Assembly: GCA_016713965.1 (NCBI GenBank)
Contig: JADJOC010000003.1
Location: forward strand, 186,001 to 250,000
DNA from: Chitinophagaceae bacterium
GTDB taxonomy: Bacteria; Bacteroidota; Bacteroidia; Chitinophagales; Chitinophagaceae
Direction of reading: 5' to 3'
DNA: 64,000 nucleotides
Position numbers and translations under genes: made by a program. Under the pieces are notes generated by a model, which saw only the letters and a list, made by a program, of their open reading frames with translations, made no database searches and had not been told where the DNA came from. Of this stretch, positions 1 to 8,310 are shown piece by piece. Each line of letters opens with the position of its first letter. The stretch's first letter is position 1.

Positions 1-1
1 G

Positions 2-238
2 CTATTGCCTGCCGGTGCAATGTATTATTTCACTAATGCACATCTGCCCCGGGCACTTGCCCATAACGAATTGAAAACTATTGCCCAACAATTTAATTTA
101 ACCGGCGAAAGTTATGATGATGTAAATGATGCTTTAGACAATGCTAAACAGAATGCGCTTTCAACAGATATAATTATAGTCTGCGGAAGTTTTTTTATTA
201 TTGCAGAAATAAAAAATATCTACAACATCTCATCTTAA
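2..238 (+). CDS. folC: Bifunctional folylpolyglutamate/dihydrofolate synthase, C-terminal end (partial)
   Basis: This is the tail of a reading frame that enters from the left edge, so the start is outside the window. The 78 visible residues match the C-terminal Mur-ligase domain of FolC: an N-A-H-x-P-R-A-L stretch, then a hydrophobic strand and the terminal C-G-S-F-F-I-I-A-E-I motif that ends most FolC proteins. FolC adds glutamate to dihydropteroate or folates, using ATP, in the cytoplasm. The ATP-binding and central domains are not visible. The stop overlaps by a few bases the stop of the convergent DUF3606 gene. Confidence 0.8.
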   Translation, partial: LLPAGAMYYFTNAHLPRALAHNELKTIAQQFNLTGESYDDVNDALDNAKQNALSTDIIIVCGSFFIIAEIKNIYNISS

Positions 239-441
239 TTAACAAATTGAAACTGCGGCCTAGTCTTTAAAAATCTTTCAATTTTAGAAATTTTCGTACC
301 TACTTCAATGACTGCTATTTTTAATTCGAGCGGAGAGATTCCCCAAGCCTCACACCATTTACTTACTTCGTAATTTTTATCAATATCAATCCGATATGTT
401 TCCGGAGTAAAATTTTGACTTATTTTATTTTTATTGTTCAT
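235..441 (-). CDS. DUF3606 small protein
   Basis: A 68-aa protein with the DUF3606 layout: a short basic N-terminus, then Y-E-V-x-x-W-C-x-x-x-G-I-S-P-x-E-L and a second helix with A-V-x-E-V-G ending in V-x-x-I-E-x-F-L-like residues. The family is small, cytoplasmic and of unknown function; its helix-turn-helix-like pattern hints at nucleic acid or protein binding, but that is inference. It is convergent with folC and shares its last bases with it, so the two transcripts overlap at their 3' ends. The start at 441 gives the full family length. Nothing nearby suggests a pathway. Confidence 0.65.
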   Translation of the reverse strand: MNNKNKISQNFTPETYRIDIDKNYEVSKWCEAWGISPLELKIAVIEVGTKISKIERFLKTRPQFQFVN

Positions 442-608
442 AACATTTATTTTTCTATAAAATAGAAAACAAAGTATGTGCCTAACCGTTAATGGGTGTT
501 TTTTATTAAAATATAGCGGTGTTTGCCCATATCAGATGCAAATCAATCAAAACTTTGTAGAAAAACATTCACAGCTTTATAATAAGTGTGGAAAAATAGT
601 AAGCAACG

Positions 609-1157
609 TTACCTATTATTATTTAAAGCCAGTTTATTAAATCCATAAAACAAACAACAGGCATGTAATGCTTGCACTATTTTACCATCATTTAATAAGT
701 TTTTCACTTCTTCAGGCGGCATTAGTTCAATAACTATTTCTTCATTATGATCCAGCTTTTGCGCAGCTACTTTTTTGCCACCGGTTGCTAAAAAAAGGTA
801 AGTAAAATTATTCAGCACTCCCGGGTTTGCTGCCACCTTAACCAGCAATTCCATACCAGAAAACTCGTATCCTGTCTCTTCCAATAACTCACGGTGCATT
901 GCTGTAGCAATGTCTTCATTTTCATCAACAAAAGAACCGGGTACTTCAAGCACAGTTTTACCAATCGGGTGCCGGTATTGTTGAATCATTATTACTTCGC
1001 CCTCCTGTGTGAGTGCCATGGCACAGGCGGAGGGTGGTAATTCCACAACAAAATATGCATCTACCATATGACCGCCCGGGGTTTTACATACATCCTTCCT
1101 TGCGGTAAAATAATGATGCTGTATGATGTAATCAGATGATTCTATTGACCAGTTCAT
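609..1157 (-). CDS. NUDIX hydrolase, ADP-ribose pyrophosphatase-like
   Basis: A 182-aa NUDIX protein. The Nudix box lies near residues 95-115 and reads P-G-S-F-V-D-E-N-E, seven residues, then R-E-L-L-E-E-T-G-Y. The two catalytic glutamates of the R-E-x-x-E-E-x-G core are present. The usual second glycine at the start of the box is serine, which is tolerated in some ADP-ribose-type members. Family enzymes hydrolyse nucleoside diphosphates linked to another moiety and need Mg2+. The N-terminal strand region, with Q-Q-Y-R-H-P before the box, resembles ADP-ribose/NADH pyrophosphatases, so that substrate class is my best guess. It is monocistronic, with repeat family A just upstream of its start. 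Confidence 0.75.
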   Translation of the reverse strand: MNWSIESSDYIIQHHYFTARKDVCKTPGGHMVDAYFVVELPPSACAMALTQEGEVIMIQQYRHPIGKTVLEVPGSFVDENEDIATAMHRELLEETGYEFSGMELLVKVAANPGVLNNFTYLFLATGGKKVAAQKLDHNEEIVIELMPPEEVKNLLNDGKIVQALHACCLFYGFNKLALNNNR

Positions 1158-1202
1158 AAATAAACTTTGATGATTTCAATTGTTGCCTAAAGATATGCGG
1201 TA

Positions 1203-1256
1203 TAAGTGAGTGACCCCGCCTTCGGACGGGGCAGGCTACAAGGGTGCTGCCATGAA
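1203..1256. repeat. Dispersed palindromic repeat A, copy 1
   Basis: An intergenic element with a GC-rich hairpin (C-C-C-C-G arm, loop, C-G-G-G-G arm) followed by GGCAGGCTACAA and a tail near TGCTGCCATGAAAA. Related copies lie near 3345, 34517 and 39098. The arms vary between copies but keep pairing, which points to a conserved structure. It sits between the NUDIX start and the YfiT-like gene's 3' end, where a terminator would be useful. GC content is well above the neighbouring DNA. Confidence 0.75.
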
Positions 1257-1280
1257 AAACTGAGGCTGGTAACCAAAAAA

Positions 1281-1805
1281 TTACCATTTCATCCTTTTAC
1301 GCAGCGTTGTAATATGTGCTACATGATGCCGTCCATGCCATGCGTACATGCCCAGCAGCTGCCATAGTGTAAATTCTTTATTATGCCCGGGATGAAAAAT
1401 TGTTTTATCAAAATCACTGTTTGTAAAAGCTTGCAGAAAAGCATACCATCTTATATGTAATGCATGTAATAGCGTGATAGAAATATTAATTGGCAGCTCT
1501 TTCACATCATCCAATTCGGCCCATTTAACTTCATCATACGCCTCTATTACAGGGTTATCCTCTGTGAATCCTAATTTAAACCTCACATAATCATTCATAT
1601 GGCTATCTGCCCAATGATGAATGACTTGTTTTACGGTCCAACCTCCTTCCCGGTAAGGCACATTTAACTGCTGCTCATCCAAATTCAAAATAGCATTTTC
1701 CAAAAACAGAGGTAAAGATTGTATATCAAGCAGCCATTCTTTCTTTAGCACATTAGAAAATGGCTGCATGACATATTCTCCAACCGGGTATTTTAGATCG
1801 CTCAT
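1281..1805 (-). CDS. YfiT-like DinB-superfamily metal-dependent protein (possible bacillithiol transferase)
   Basis: A 174-aa four-helix protein of the DinB/YfiT superfamily. Metal-ligand histidines are visible in H-H-W-A-D-S-H near residue 65 and in W-H-G-R-H-H-V-A-H-I near the C-terminus. The N-terminal P-V-G-E-Y segment and the G-G-W-T-V-K-Q-V-I-H-H core are typical of the YfiT subgroup, which includes bacillithiol S-transferases that conjugate electrophiles for detoxification. The same window encodes bshC (27324-28938), so the organism probably makes bacillithiol and this role is plausible, though not shown. Its stop lies one base past the stop-side limit of intergenic DNA, and its start is two bases from the 3' end of the upstream FKBP gene, suggesting co-transcription. 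Confidence 0.7.
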   Translation of the reverse strand: MSDLKYPVGEYVMQPFSNVLKKEWLLDIQSLPLFLENAILNLDEQQLNVPYREGGWTVKQVIHHWADSHMNDYVRFKLGFTEDNPVIEAYDEVKWAELDDVKELPINISITLLHALHIRWYAFLQAFTNSDFDKTIFHPGHNKEFTLWQLLGMYAWHGRHHVAHITTLRKRMKW

Positions 1806-1806
1806 T

Positions 1807-2526
1807 TTATTGATTGGCTTTAGGTTTTATGCCTTCCAAAGAAATTTCAAAAATAAGTGCAGCCCCTCCTGGTATTGATCCGCCGGCACCCCTGTCTCCA
1901 TATGCCAGTTCACTTGGTATGTACACTTTCCATTTGGAACCTACAGGCATTAATTGTAAAATCTCTGTCCACCCTTTAATTACGCCATTTACAGGAAATG
2001 TCGCAGCCTGTCCCCTTTTTACAGAATTGTCGAACTCCGTACCATCAATTAAAGTACCTACATAATTTACAACAACTGTATCTTCTGCTGTAGGTTTTGC
2101 TGCTGTATCACTTGGGCTATCAATTATTTCATATTGCAAACCATTTTCTAATGTGATTACTTCTTTGCGCTTTTTATTTTGTGCTAAAAAAGCTGCGCCT
2201 TTGTCTTTTTCAGTTTGTAACCTTTTCATTGCAGCCTCTTGTAATTTTTTTTGTATGCTCATATTTACTGTATTTTCGTCTAACAAACGGGTTCTTTTTT
2301 TAAATACATCTTCCATTGCTTTTTGTACAAGTGCATAATTTATATCACTTATTCCTTGTTTTACCAGGTTATCTGCCACCCCTGCTCCTATAGCGTAGCT
2401 AAGAGTATCTTTTGCTGTTTTCAGGCTGATTTTTGCTGTAGCTGCTACAGGCTTGGTTTTGCTTTTTTGTGAAAAACATATTGCATGCAGTGAGAAAATA
2501 CCTGCAAATAAAATTAGTCGCTTCAT
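1807..2526 (-). CDS. Exported FKBP-type peptidyl-prolyl cis-trans isomerase
   Basis: A 239-aa protein with a Sec signal peptide (about residues 1-19, ending near C-F-S-Q). An FKBP_N-like helical dimerisation segment follows (about 35-120), with D-T-L-S-Y-A-I-G at its start and lysine/glutamine-rich helices. The catalytic FKBP domain fills about 130-235, recognisable from V-V-N-Y-V-G-T-L, G-T-E-F-D-N-S and the late S-E-L-A-Y-G-D-R-G-A-G segment. It is the Mip/FkpA type, which helps periplasmic or outer-membrane proteins fold at proline bonds. It is the first of a compact minus-strand pair with the YfiT-like gene. Confidence 0.85.
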   Translation of the reverse strand: MKRLILFAGIFSLHAICFSQKSKTKPVAATAKISLKTAKDTLSYAIGAGVADNLVKQGISDINYALVQKAMEDVFKKRTRLLDENTVNMSIQKKLQEAAMKRLQTEKDKGAAFLAQNKKRKEVITLENGLQYEIIDSPSDTAAKPTAEDTVVVNYVGTLIDGTEFDNSVKRGQAATFPVNGVIKGWTEILQLMPVGSKWKVYIPSELAYGDRGAGGSIPGGAALIFEISLEGIKPKANQ

Positions 2527-2548
2527 TGTTCTTATTTTTAATTTATAA

Positions 2549-3309
2549 TTAATCTTCCCTTATTTCTTTACCTGTTAAATGTATAAAAACATCTTCTAAG
2601 TTTGCGGCTTTAACCTGTTTTGGCTTTTCAAATCCAGATGCCAGTAAATCATCTATCATTTTATCCGGCGAATTTAAGGATATAATATTTCCCTCATCCA
2701 TAATAGCTATACGATCACACAACTGCTCTGCCTCATCCATGTAATGTGTAGTAATAATAACTGTAGTACCCTGGTCTCTGATTTCTCTTATTAAATCCCA
2801 TAGGTTACGCCTTGCCTGCGGATCAAGGCCGGTTGTTGGCTCATCCAAAAAATAATTTTAGGCTGGTTAATCAAAGTAGTGGCAATCGAAAAACGTTGCT
2901 TTTGCCCTCCGCTCATTTCTTTGTACTTATTTTTTGCCTTATCTGCTAAATTTACTTTTTTCAGTAGCGCCAGCGGCTGTACAGGTTGGTTATATAAGCC
3001 GCCAAAAAGCTCAATCAGTTCTACCAAAGTTAAACCTGGGTAAAAACCGGAAGTTTGCAACTGTACTCCAATAATTTTTTTTATCCTGCCGGGATTTTTG
3101 TCCAGGTCAATACCATCTACAATTATTTCACCACTTGTCTTATCCCTTAAAGTTTCAATAATTTCTAAAGTTGTAGATTTTCCTGCGCCATTCGGACCCA
3201 GCAAACCAAATATTTCTCCTTCAAATACATCAAACGAAATACCTTTTACTGCCTGGAAACTACCATAGGTTTTCGTAAGATTTTTTACAGATATTATTAT
3301 TTTTTGCAT
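2549..3309 (-). CDS. ABC-2 type transporter ATP-binding protein (one frameshift)
   Basis: Two overlapping frames together make one ABC ATPase of about 253 aa. The N-terminal part carries Walker A (G-P-N-G-A-G-K-S-T) and the signature M-S-G-G-Q-K-Q-R. The C-terminal part resumes at D-E-P-T-T-G-L-D-P, the end of Walker B and the D-loop, followed by the switch histidine in I-I-T-T-H-Y. The frame breaks inside Walker B at the A6 run 2847-2852; one more A restores I-I-F-L-D-E-P. It resembles CcmA-type drug or multi-substrate exporter ATPases, which energise a separate ABC-2 permease. No permease gene is adjacent. The protein is intact apart from this run, so I read it as one gene. Confidence 0.8.
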
Positions 3310-3344
3310 TTAAAATATTTTGTTACAAACATTAGAACTTTACT

Positions 3345-3503
3345 CATCACCGTTGTAGCCTGCCCCCTCCGAAGGCGGGGGCACTTACTTGTACAACATA
3401 CCAATATTCAACTTTTATTAAAGCGGATAATTTTACCGCGGAGGCGCAAAGACGCTGAGAAAGTAATTCTTATAAAGCTCTGCGACTTAGCGCCTCCGCG
3501 ATT
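3345..3503. repeat. Composite repeat A+B, copy 1
   Basis: The first part is repeat A in reverse orientation (about 3345-3392), with arms GCCCCC and GGGGGC. A linker follows containing TTTTATTAAAGCGGATAA. The second part is palindrome B, with arm CGCGGAGGCGC at 3437-3447 and its exact complement at 3490-3500. The same A-linker-B order and linker sequence recur at 34517-34672. The B arm ends one base before the fbp stop codon, so it may also act as the fbp terminator. Confidence 0.8.
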
Positions 3504-4467
3504 AAGCTTCCCCTTTCCAATATCCATCCAGCTCTTCCATCATTGATTTACTGCCAATAAAAAACGGCGTACGCTGGTGCAAAGCAGTAGGCTTTATATC
3601 CAGAATCCTTTGTTTACCATCAGTGGCCACACCGCCTGCAATCTCTATTATAAACGCAAAAGGGTTGCATTCATATTGAAGCCTTAGCTTTCCATTTGGC
3701 TTATCTATTGTACCGGGGTACATAAAAATTCCTCCTTTTATTAAATTCCGGTGCACATCAGATACCATGCTACCAATATACCTCTGCGTATAAGGCCCAC
3801 CGTTAGTTTTGTCTTTTTTCTGGCATGCAGTAATATATTTCTTTACCGGCTCCTGGTATTGAAAAAAATTGCCGTGATTTACTGAATATATTTTTCCCAA
3901 AGGCGGGCACTGAATATTTGGATTGCTCAGGCAAAACTCGCCAATAGACTGATCAAGCGTAAAACCATTAACACCTCTCCGTGTAGCATATACGAGCATT
4001 GTTGAAGATCCGTAAATTATATAGCCGGCAGCCACCTGCCTGTTGCCTGCCTGCAAAAAATCTTCCCTGGTAGCAGGTTTGCCACTTTCACTTACCCGCC
4101 TGTAAATGCCAAATATCGTACCTATGGATACATTTACATCAATATTGCTGCTGCCATCCAGAGGGTCAAAAAGACACACATATTTGGAATTATTACTCAC
4201 TTCATCATCAAAAACCACGATATCATCTAACTCTTCACTGCCTATTCCGGCACAGCTTATCCCATGCCTTAACACACCTACAAACTGGCTGTTGGCATAT
4301 ACATCCAGCTTTTTTACCTCTTCGTCTTGTATGTTTATATCACCAGCATCACCTAAAATATCTACGAGCCCGGCTTTATTTACCTCTACATTTACTCTTT
4401 TAGCGGCCAGGCCGATATCCCGTAAAAGTCCCGATAATTGTCCTGTAGCCTGTGGAAAGGCACGCAT
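3502..4467 (-). CDS. fbp: Fructose-1,6-bisphosphatase class I
   Basis: Class I FBPase, which hydrolyses fructose-1,6-bisphosphate to fructose-6-phosphate in gluconeogenesis. The metal-binding motif L-F-D-P-L-D-G-S-S-N-I-D is clear, as are V-N-K-A-G-L-V-D-I-L-G near the N-terminus and the late M-Y-P-G-T and C-N-P-F-A-F-I-I-E segments. The first ATG is at 4467, but the conserved family N-terminus R-R-V-P-T-L-D-E-F-T-I-Q-Q lies in frame just upstream (to 4506). That frame stays open to the stop at 4543-4545 without any ATG, GTG or TTG. A rare start codon (for example CTG at 4516-4518 or ATT at 4534-4536) or an undetected base error is likely. It is divergent from lysC. Confidence 0.85.
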   Translation of the reverse strand: MRAFPQATGQLSGLLRDIGLAAKRVNVEVNKAGLVDILGDAGDINIQDEEVKKLDVYANSQFVGVLRHGISCAGIGSEELDDIVVFDDEVSNNSKYVCLFDPLDGSSNIDVNVSIGTIFGIYRRVSESGKPATREDFLQAGNRQVAAGYIIYGSSTMLVYATRRGVNGFTLDQSIGEFCLSNPNIQCPPLGKIYSVNHGNFFQYQEPVKKYITACQKKDKTNGGPYTQRYIGSMVSDVHRNLIKGGIFMYPGTIDKPNGKLRLQYECNPFAFIIEIAGGVATDGKQRILDIKPTALHQRTPFFIGSKSMMEELDGYWKGEA

Positions 4468-4630
4468 CTGCTGTATGGTAAACTCATCTAAGGTTGGTAC
4501 CCGGCGGTTTATATGCAGTTGATCTATTTGTTTAATTATGTGTTATTTATCAGGTAATAACTACGACTTTTGGGAACTGCAATTATTTGGCGAAATTAGC
4601 AGAATTATATCAATCAACCCATATTAACAC

Positions 4631-5891
4631 ATGAAGGTTTTTAAGTTTGGCGGAGCTAGTGTAAGTTCTGTAGAAAAAATCAAAAATATTGGAGAAATTA
4701 TCAAAAATTATCCGCATGAACAATTAGTTATCATTATCTCAGCAATAGGCAAAACTACAAACGCCCTGGAAAAAGTTGCTGAAGCGTTTTTTGAAGAAAG
4801 AAAAGAAGATGCTTTGCAATTATTTGAACAAATAAAAAACAGCCATCTTAATACACTTAAATATTTATGTACCCTCAACTGGCAAAAAGCAGAGAATCAA
4901 TTAAAAGATTTTTTTACAGAAATTGAGTGGCTGTTGTATGATAAGCCGGTAAGAAATTATGACTATTATTACGATCAGATTGTATGCTGCGGAGAATTGT
5001 TAAGCACTGCCATCATCAGTAATTATTTAAACGAAATAAACATACGAAACCAATGGATAGATGTAAGGGATTTATTACAAACCGATAACAATTTCAGGGA
5101 CGCTGCCATAAACTGGACTGTATCTTCAAATAAAATTACAAACGCTACCCATCAACTATTCATCCATAGTAATCTTATTATCACACAAGGCTTTATCGGT
5201 GCCACAGCCGATAATGAAAGTACTACACTAGGTCGGGAAGGAAGTGATTACAGCGCAGCTATTTTTGCCAATATTTTATCAGCGGAAAACCTGATTATAT
5301 GGAAAGATGTTGAAGGCGTAATGAATGCCGATCCAAAACAATTTCCATCAGCACAATACATTAGTGAACTGAGTTATAAAGAAGTAATTGAAATGGCCTA
5401 TTATGGCGCACAGGTAATACATCCTAAAACTATTAAGCCATTACAAAATGCCAAAATACCTTTGCATGTAAAATGTTTTTTAAATCCTGGTTCCCCTGGC
5501 ACTATCATTAGCAACAAGCTGGTGCATAATTTACCGCCGATCATAGTAGTTAAAGATAACCAGGTATTACTGCAGCTCAACTCTAAAGATTTTTCATTTA
5601 TGGAAGAAGAATCAGTGGGTAAATTATACCAGCTTTTTTACAATGGTTAAAATAAAACCGAACCTTACGCAAAATACTGCCATAAGCTTTCTTTGCTGCC
5701 TGGATGATAATGAAGAAAAAATTGAAAAATTAGCTTTGGCCGCTTCGGATTTTTTTGATGTGCAATTACAAAGAAACCTTACATTATTAACTATACGGCA
5801 TTACAATAAATCCATTATTGAAGAATTAACAGAAAAGAAAACAATTTTACTGGAGCAAAAAACAAAAGAAACAGTACAATTCATGTATTAA
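4631..5891 (+). CDS. lysC: Aspartate kinase (one frameshift)
   Basis: Monofunctional aspartokinase of about 420 aa, catalysing ATP-dependent phosphorylation of aspartate, the entry step to lysine, threonine and methionine. Visible motifs are K-F-G-G-A-S-V at residues 5-11, F-I-G-A-T, and T-T-L-G-R-E-G-S-D-Y-S-A in the amino-acid kinase domain. The C-terminal ACT-type regulatory region continues in another frame from about 5640 (I-K-P-N-L-T-Q-N-T-A-I-S-F). Removing one T from the T6 run at 5634-5639 joins the halves with the spacing usual for Bacteroidota aspartokinases. A frameshift error is therefore more likely than two genes. It is divergent from fbp, so promoters for both should lie in 4545-4630. 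Confidence 0.85.
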
Positions 5892-5998
5892 TGAAGGTTA
5901 TGCAAAGCTGACTCTCTTACATAAGAATTTATCTTGTCATTGCTTTTTAAATCCTATCAGGCTTTTCTTGTATTATACTGAGCTTATTCTTTTACCAA

Positions 5999-6751
5999 TC
6001 AATTAAACACATACTCTCCTTTGCGGTTAACCAAAATTAAAGGCAATTGCTTTTTCTCTTCAAAATAATCAAAAGCTTCTTTTAGCCTGGCAGAAAAAGG
6101 GGTCAAAGAAGGATTAATTTTACAAGCTTCCGCCAGGTAGTCCGCAGATTTTTTAACATTATACCTTATAGGAAAAACATGTACAGGTATAAATTCCTGC
6201 CCGGCATTTTTTGCTTTGCCGGCTAATAAATATATCTCTTCAATGTAAGCATCTGTAACCGGTATGCAGCCAACTGACACACAACTGCCGTGAATATAAA
6301 TAGCTGTTCCCGGCCTTGCCGGATCGCTTAAAATTTTATCTGAGGCATTAGGATAATTTAATCCCAAAGAAAGATGGTAATTACTATTGGGATTAAATTC
6401 ATTAATATGATAAAAACCCTCGGGTACCTGGTAATCACCTTCCATACGTTTAGGTCCCATTCTCCCGCTCTGCATACAAACTTTATACGTCTTGAATAAT
6501 TTATAATTTTTAGTTGTATCATCCTTTACCCATACTTCAATTTGCTTATCAAATTTAAAACTGCGTATATACATTGCCTTTAATGGCCACTTTAATTTTT
6601 GGGCAGCAAATTGCTTCTGAAGTGTATCCTCTAATTTATTAGACAGGCCCGCAACTTTATAGTTGGCAAAAGATGTTTGGGAATAAGAATAATTTATACA
6701 AAATATCCCAATAAAAATAAAAGACAAAGCTCTTATGATCATACGCATCAT
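5999..6751 (-). CDS. L,D-transpeptidase (YkuD family), exported
   Basis: A 250-aa protein with an N-terminal signal peptide (about 1-25, ending Y-S-Y-S-Q). The YkuD catalytic centre is seen as Y-I-H-G-S-C-V-S-V-G-C-I-P, with the catalytic cysteine in S-V-G-C. Upstream are R-M-G-P-K-R-M-E-G-D-Y-Q-V-P-E-G and S-N-Y-H-L-S-L-G, a layout typical of the YafK-like branch. Such enzymes form 3-3 peptidoglycan crosslinks or attach proteins to the cell wall in the periplasm; YafK itself detaches lipoprotein. Which reaction applies here cannot be told from sequence. It is monocistronic. Confidence 0.8.
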   Translation of the reverse strand: MMRMIIRALSFIFIGIFCINYSYSQTSFANYKVAGLSNKLEDTLQKQFAAQKLKWPLKAMYIRSFKFDKQIEVWVKDDTTKNYKLFKTYKVCMQSGRMGPKRMEGDYQVPEGFYHINEFNPNSNYHLSLGLNYPNASDKILSDPARPGTAIYIHGSCVSVGCIPVTDAYIEEIYLLAGKAKNAGQEFIPVHVFPIRYNVKKSADYLAEACKINPSLTPFSARLKEAFDYFEEKKQLPLILVNRKGEYVFN

Positions 6752-6835
6752 TAATAATATTTGTTAATAAACGTAAAAATACAAATTTTATTGAATGTGA
6801 TCCTGTTAAAACCTTGCAAAGCTTCAGTAAAAACT

Positions 6836-7962
6836 TTATAAATTACCCCTGGCATCCTGCTCTCTCTCAATAGCTTCAAACAGCGCTTTAAAATTACCCT
6901 TGCCAAAACTTTTAGCCCCTTTTCGCTGAATGATTTCAAAAAATAATGTAGGCCTGTCCTGCAAAGGTTTGGTGAATACTTGTAATAAATATCCTTCGTT
7001 ATCCCGGTCTATCAAGATACCCAAATCGCTCAACGCTTTCAACTCTTCATCTATTTCCCCCACCCTGTCCAAAACAGTTTCATAATAACTGGCAGGCACT
7101 TTAAGAAACTCAATCCCCCTTTTTTGCAGTTCCGTAACTGTTTCAATAATATTATTCGTAGCAATAGCCACATGTTGTACACCTTCGCCATTATAAAATT
7201 CAAGATATTCTTCTATCTGGCTTTTCTTTTTTCCTTCAGCAGGTTCATTAATAGGAAATTTAACATATCCGTTACCGTTACTCATTACCTTACTCATTAG
7301 CGCTGAATACTCTGTGGAAATATCATTATCATCAAAACTTAAAATATTTTTAAAACCCATTACATCCTCATAAAATTTTACCCATGGGTTCATTTGGTTC
7401 CAGCCTACATTGCCTACACAATGATCTACATATAAAAGCCCGGTACCTTCTGTAACAAATGAAGTATTCCATGCCTTAAATCCAGGCATGAAAACACCGG
7501 TATAATTTTTCTTTCAATAAATAAATGAACAGTATCCCCATAAGTATGTATTCCACTCATCACTAATTCACCTCCTTCATCTTTTAGCACTGTCGGCTCC
7601 AGGTAACTTTTGCCTCCACGTTTGGTAGTCTCTTGCCAGGCACTTGCAGCATCATCCACTTTTAAAGCCAGAACTTTTACCCCATCTCCATGTTTATAAA
7701 CATGATCAGCTATTTCATTACCAGTACGTAAAGGAGTAGTCAGCATAAAAGTCAATTTATTTTGCTGTATTACATAACTTACCCTATCCTTTACGCCGGT
7801 TTCAGGCCCGGCATATGCCAACGATTGAAAGCCAAAAGCAGTTTTATAAAAATGAGCAGCCTGTTTGGCATTGCCTACATAAAATTCCACATAATCAGTA
7901 CCATGTAAAGGCAGAAAATCAGTAGTGACTATTTCTTTATTTATCGCTAATTCAGTTAACAT
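6836..7962 (-). CDS. hpd: 4-hydroxyphenylpyruvate dioxygenase (one frameshift)
   Basis: HPPD converts 4-hydroxyphenylpyruvate to homogentisate in tyrosine degradation, using Fe(II) and O2. The N-terminal vicinal-oxygen-chelate domain starts with H-G-T-D-Y-V-E-F-Y-V-G-N. The catalytic C-terminal domain shows the iron ligands in Y-V-D-H-C-V-G-N-V, G-V-Q-H-V-A and L-F-F-E-I-I-Q-R. Together the two frames give the usual length, about 375 aa. The break is at the T5 run 7506-7510; one more T restores I-E-R-K-N-Y-T-G-V-F. I find no homogentisate dioxygenase gene next to it. Confidence 0.88.
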
Positions 7963-8078
7963 ATTATAAGATTTTTATTTTTTTGTAACAAGCATTTGTA
8001 TTTCAATTAAGCATCGTTGCGTCGCATTACGTTCATCGGCATTGCTGCTATTAAACTTTATTTAAGTAGATAAATATT

Positions 8079-8177
8079 CTATGCACTAATAATTTCATCC
8101 ATGGCCAAAACCTCCATCAACAAATTGTAATGGCAGCGTTTATCATTAAATATTTTATGCGGATAATCTGGAGTCAT
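8079..8177 (-). CDS. Possible 32-aa small protein
   Basis: A short frame upstream of hpd on the same strand encodes a mixed polar and hydrophobic peptide beginning M-T-P-D-Y-P-H-K-I-F-N-D and ending M-D-E-I-I-S-A. Its composition looks like protein rather than random AT-rich DNA, but I do not recognise a family. It could also be the tail of a decayed gene. It lies between hpd and the palindrome next to purK, with no clear promoter of its own. Low confidence. Confidence 0.2.
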   Translation of the reverse strand: MTPDYPHKIFNDKRCHYNLLMEVLAMDEIISA

Positions 8178-8200
8178 TGATAATACAAATATAATAAATA

Positions 8201-8285
8201 ACCGTAAAGGCACAAAGACGCTGGAAAACGTAATAACAAACAAGTTTTTTCTTTGCGAAACTTTGCGCCTTTCCACCTTTGCGGT
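8201..8285. repeat. Palindromic repeat B, diverged copy next to purK
   Basis: Imperfect palindrome running from ACCGTAAAGGCACAAAGACG to its degenerate complement ending CCTTTGCGGT. It belongs to the same family as the B parts at 3437-3500 and 34612-34670. It ends 13 bases before a TATATTTG promoter-like box, so it lies within or just above the purK promoter. Confidence 0.65.
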
Positions 8286-8297
8286 GAAAAAGTAGAT

Positions 8298-8305
8298 TAT
8301 ATTTG
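8298..8305 (+). promoter_or_regulatory. Candidate Bacteroidota -7 box for purK
   Basis: TATATTTG matches the Bacteroidota -7 consensus TAnnTTTG and lies five bases before the purK ATG at 8311, implying a very short or absent leader. A TTTG at 8278-8281, inside the palindrome's right arm, could act as the -33 element, although the 16-base spacing is shorter than the usual 19 or so. Confidence 0.4.
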
Positions 8306-8310
8306 CCCTC

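Noticed and set aside
6751..6939. Minus-strand frame over the hpd 3' end
   Set aside because: It overlaps hpd in another frame and has no protein-like features.
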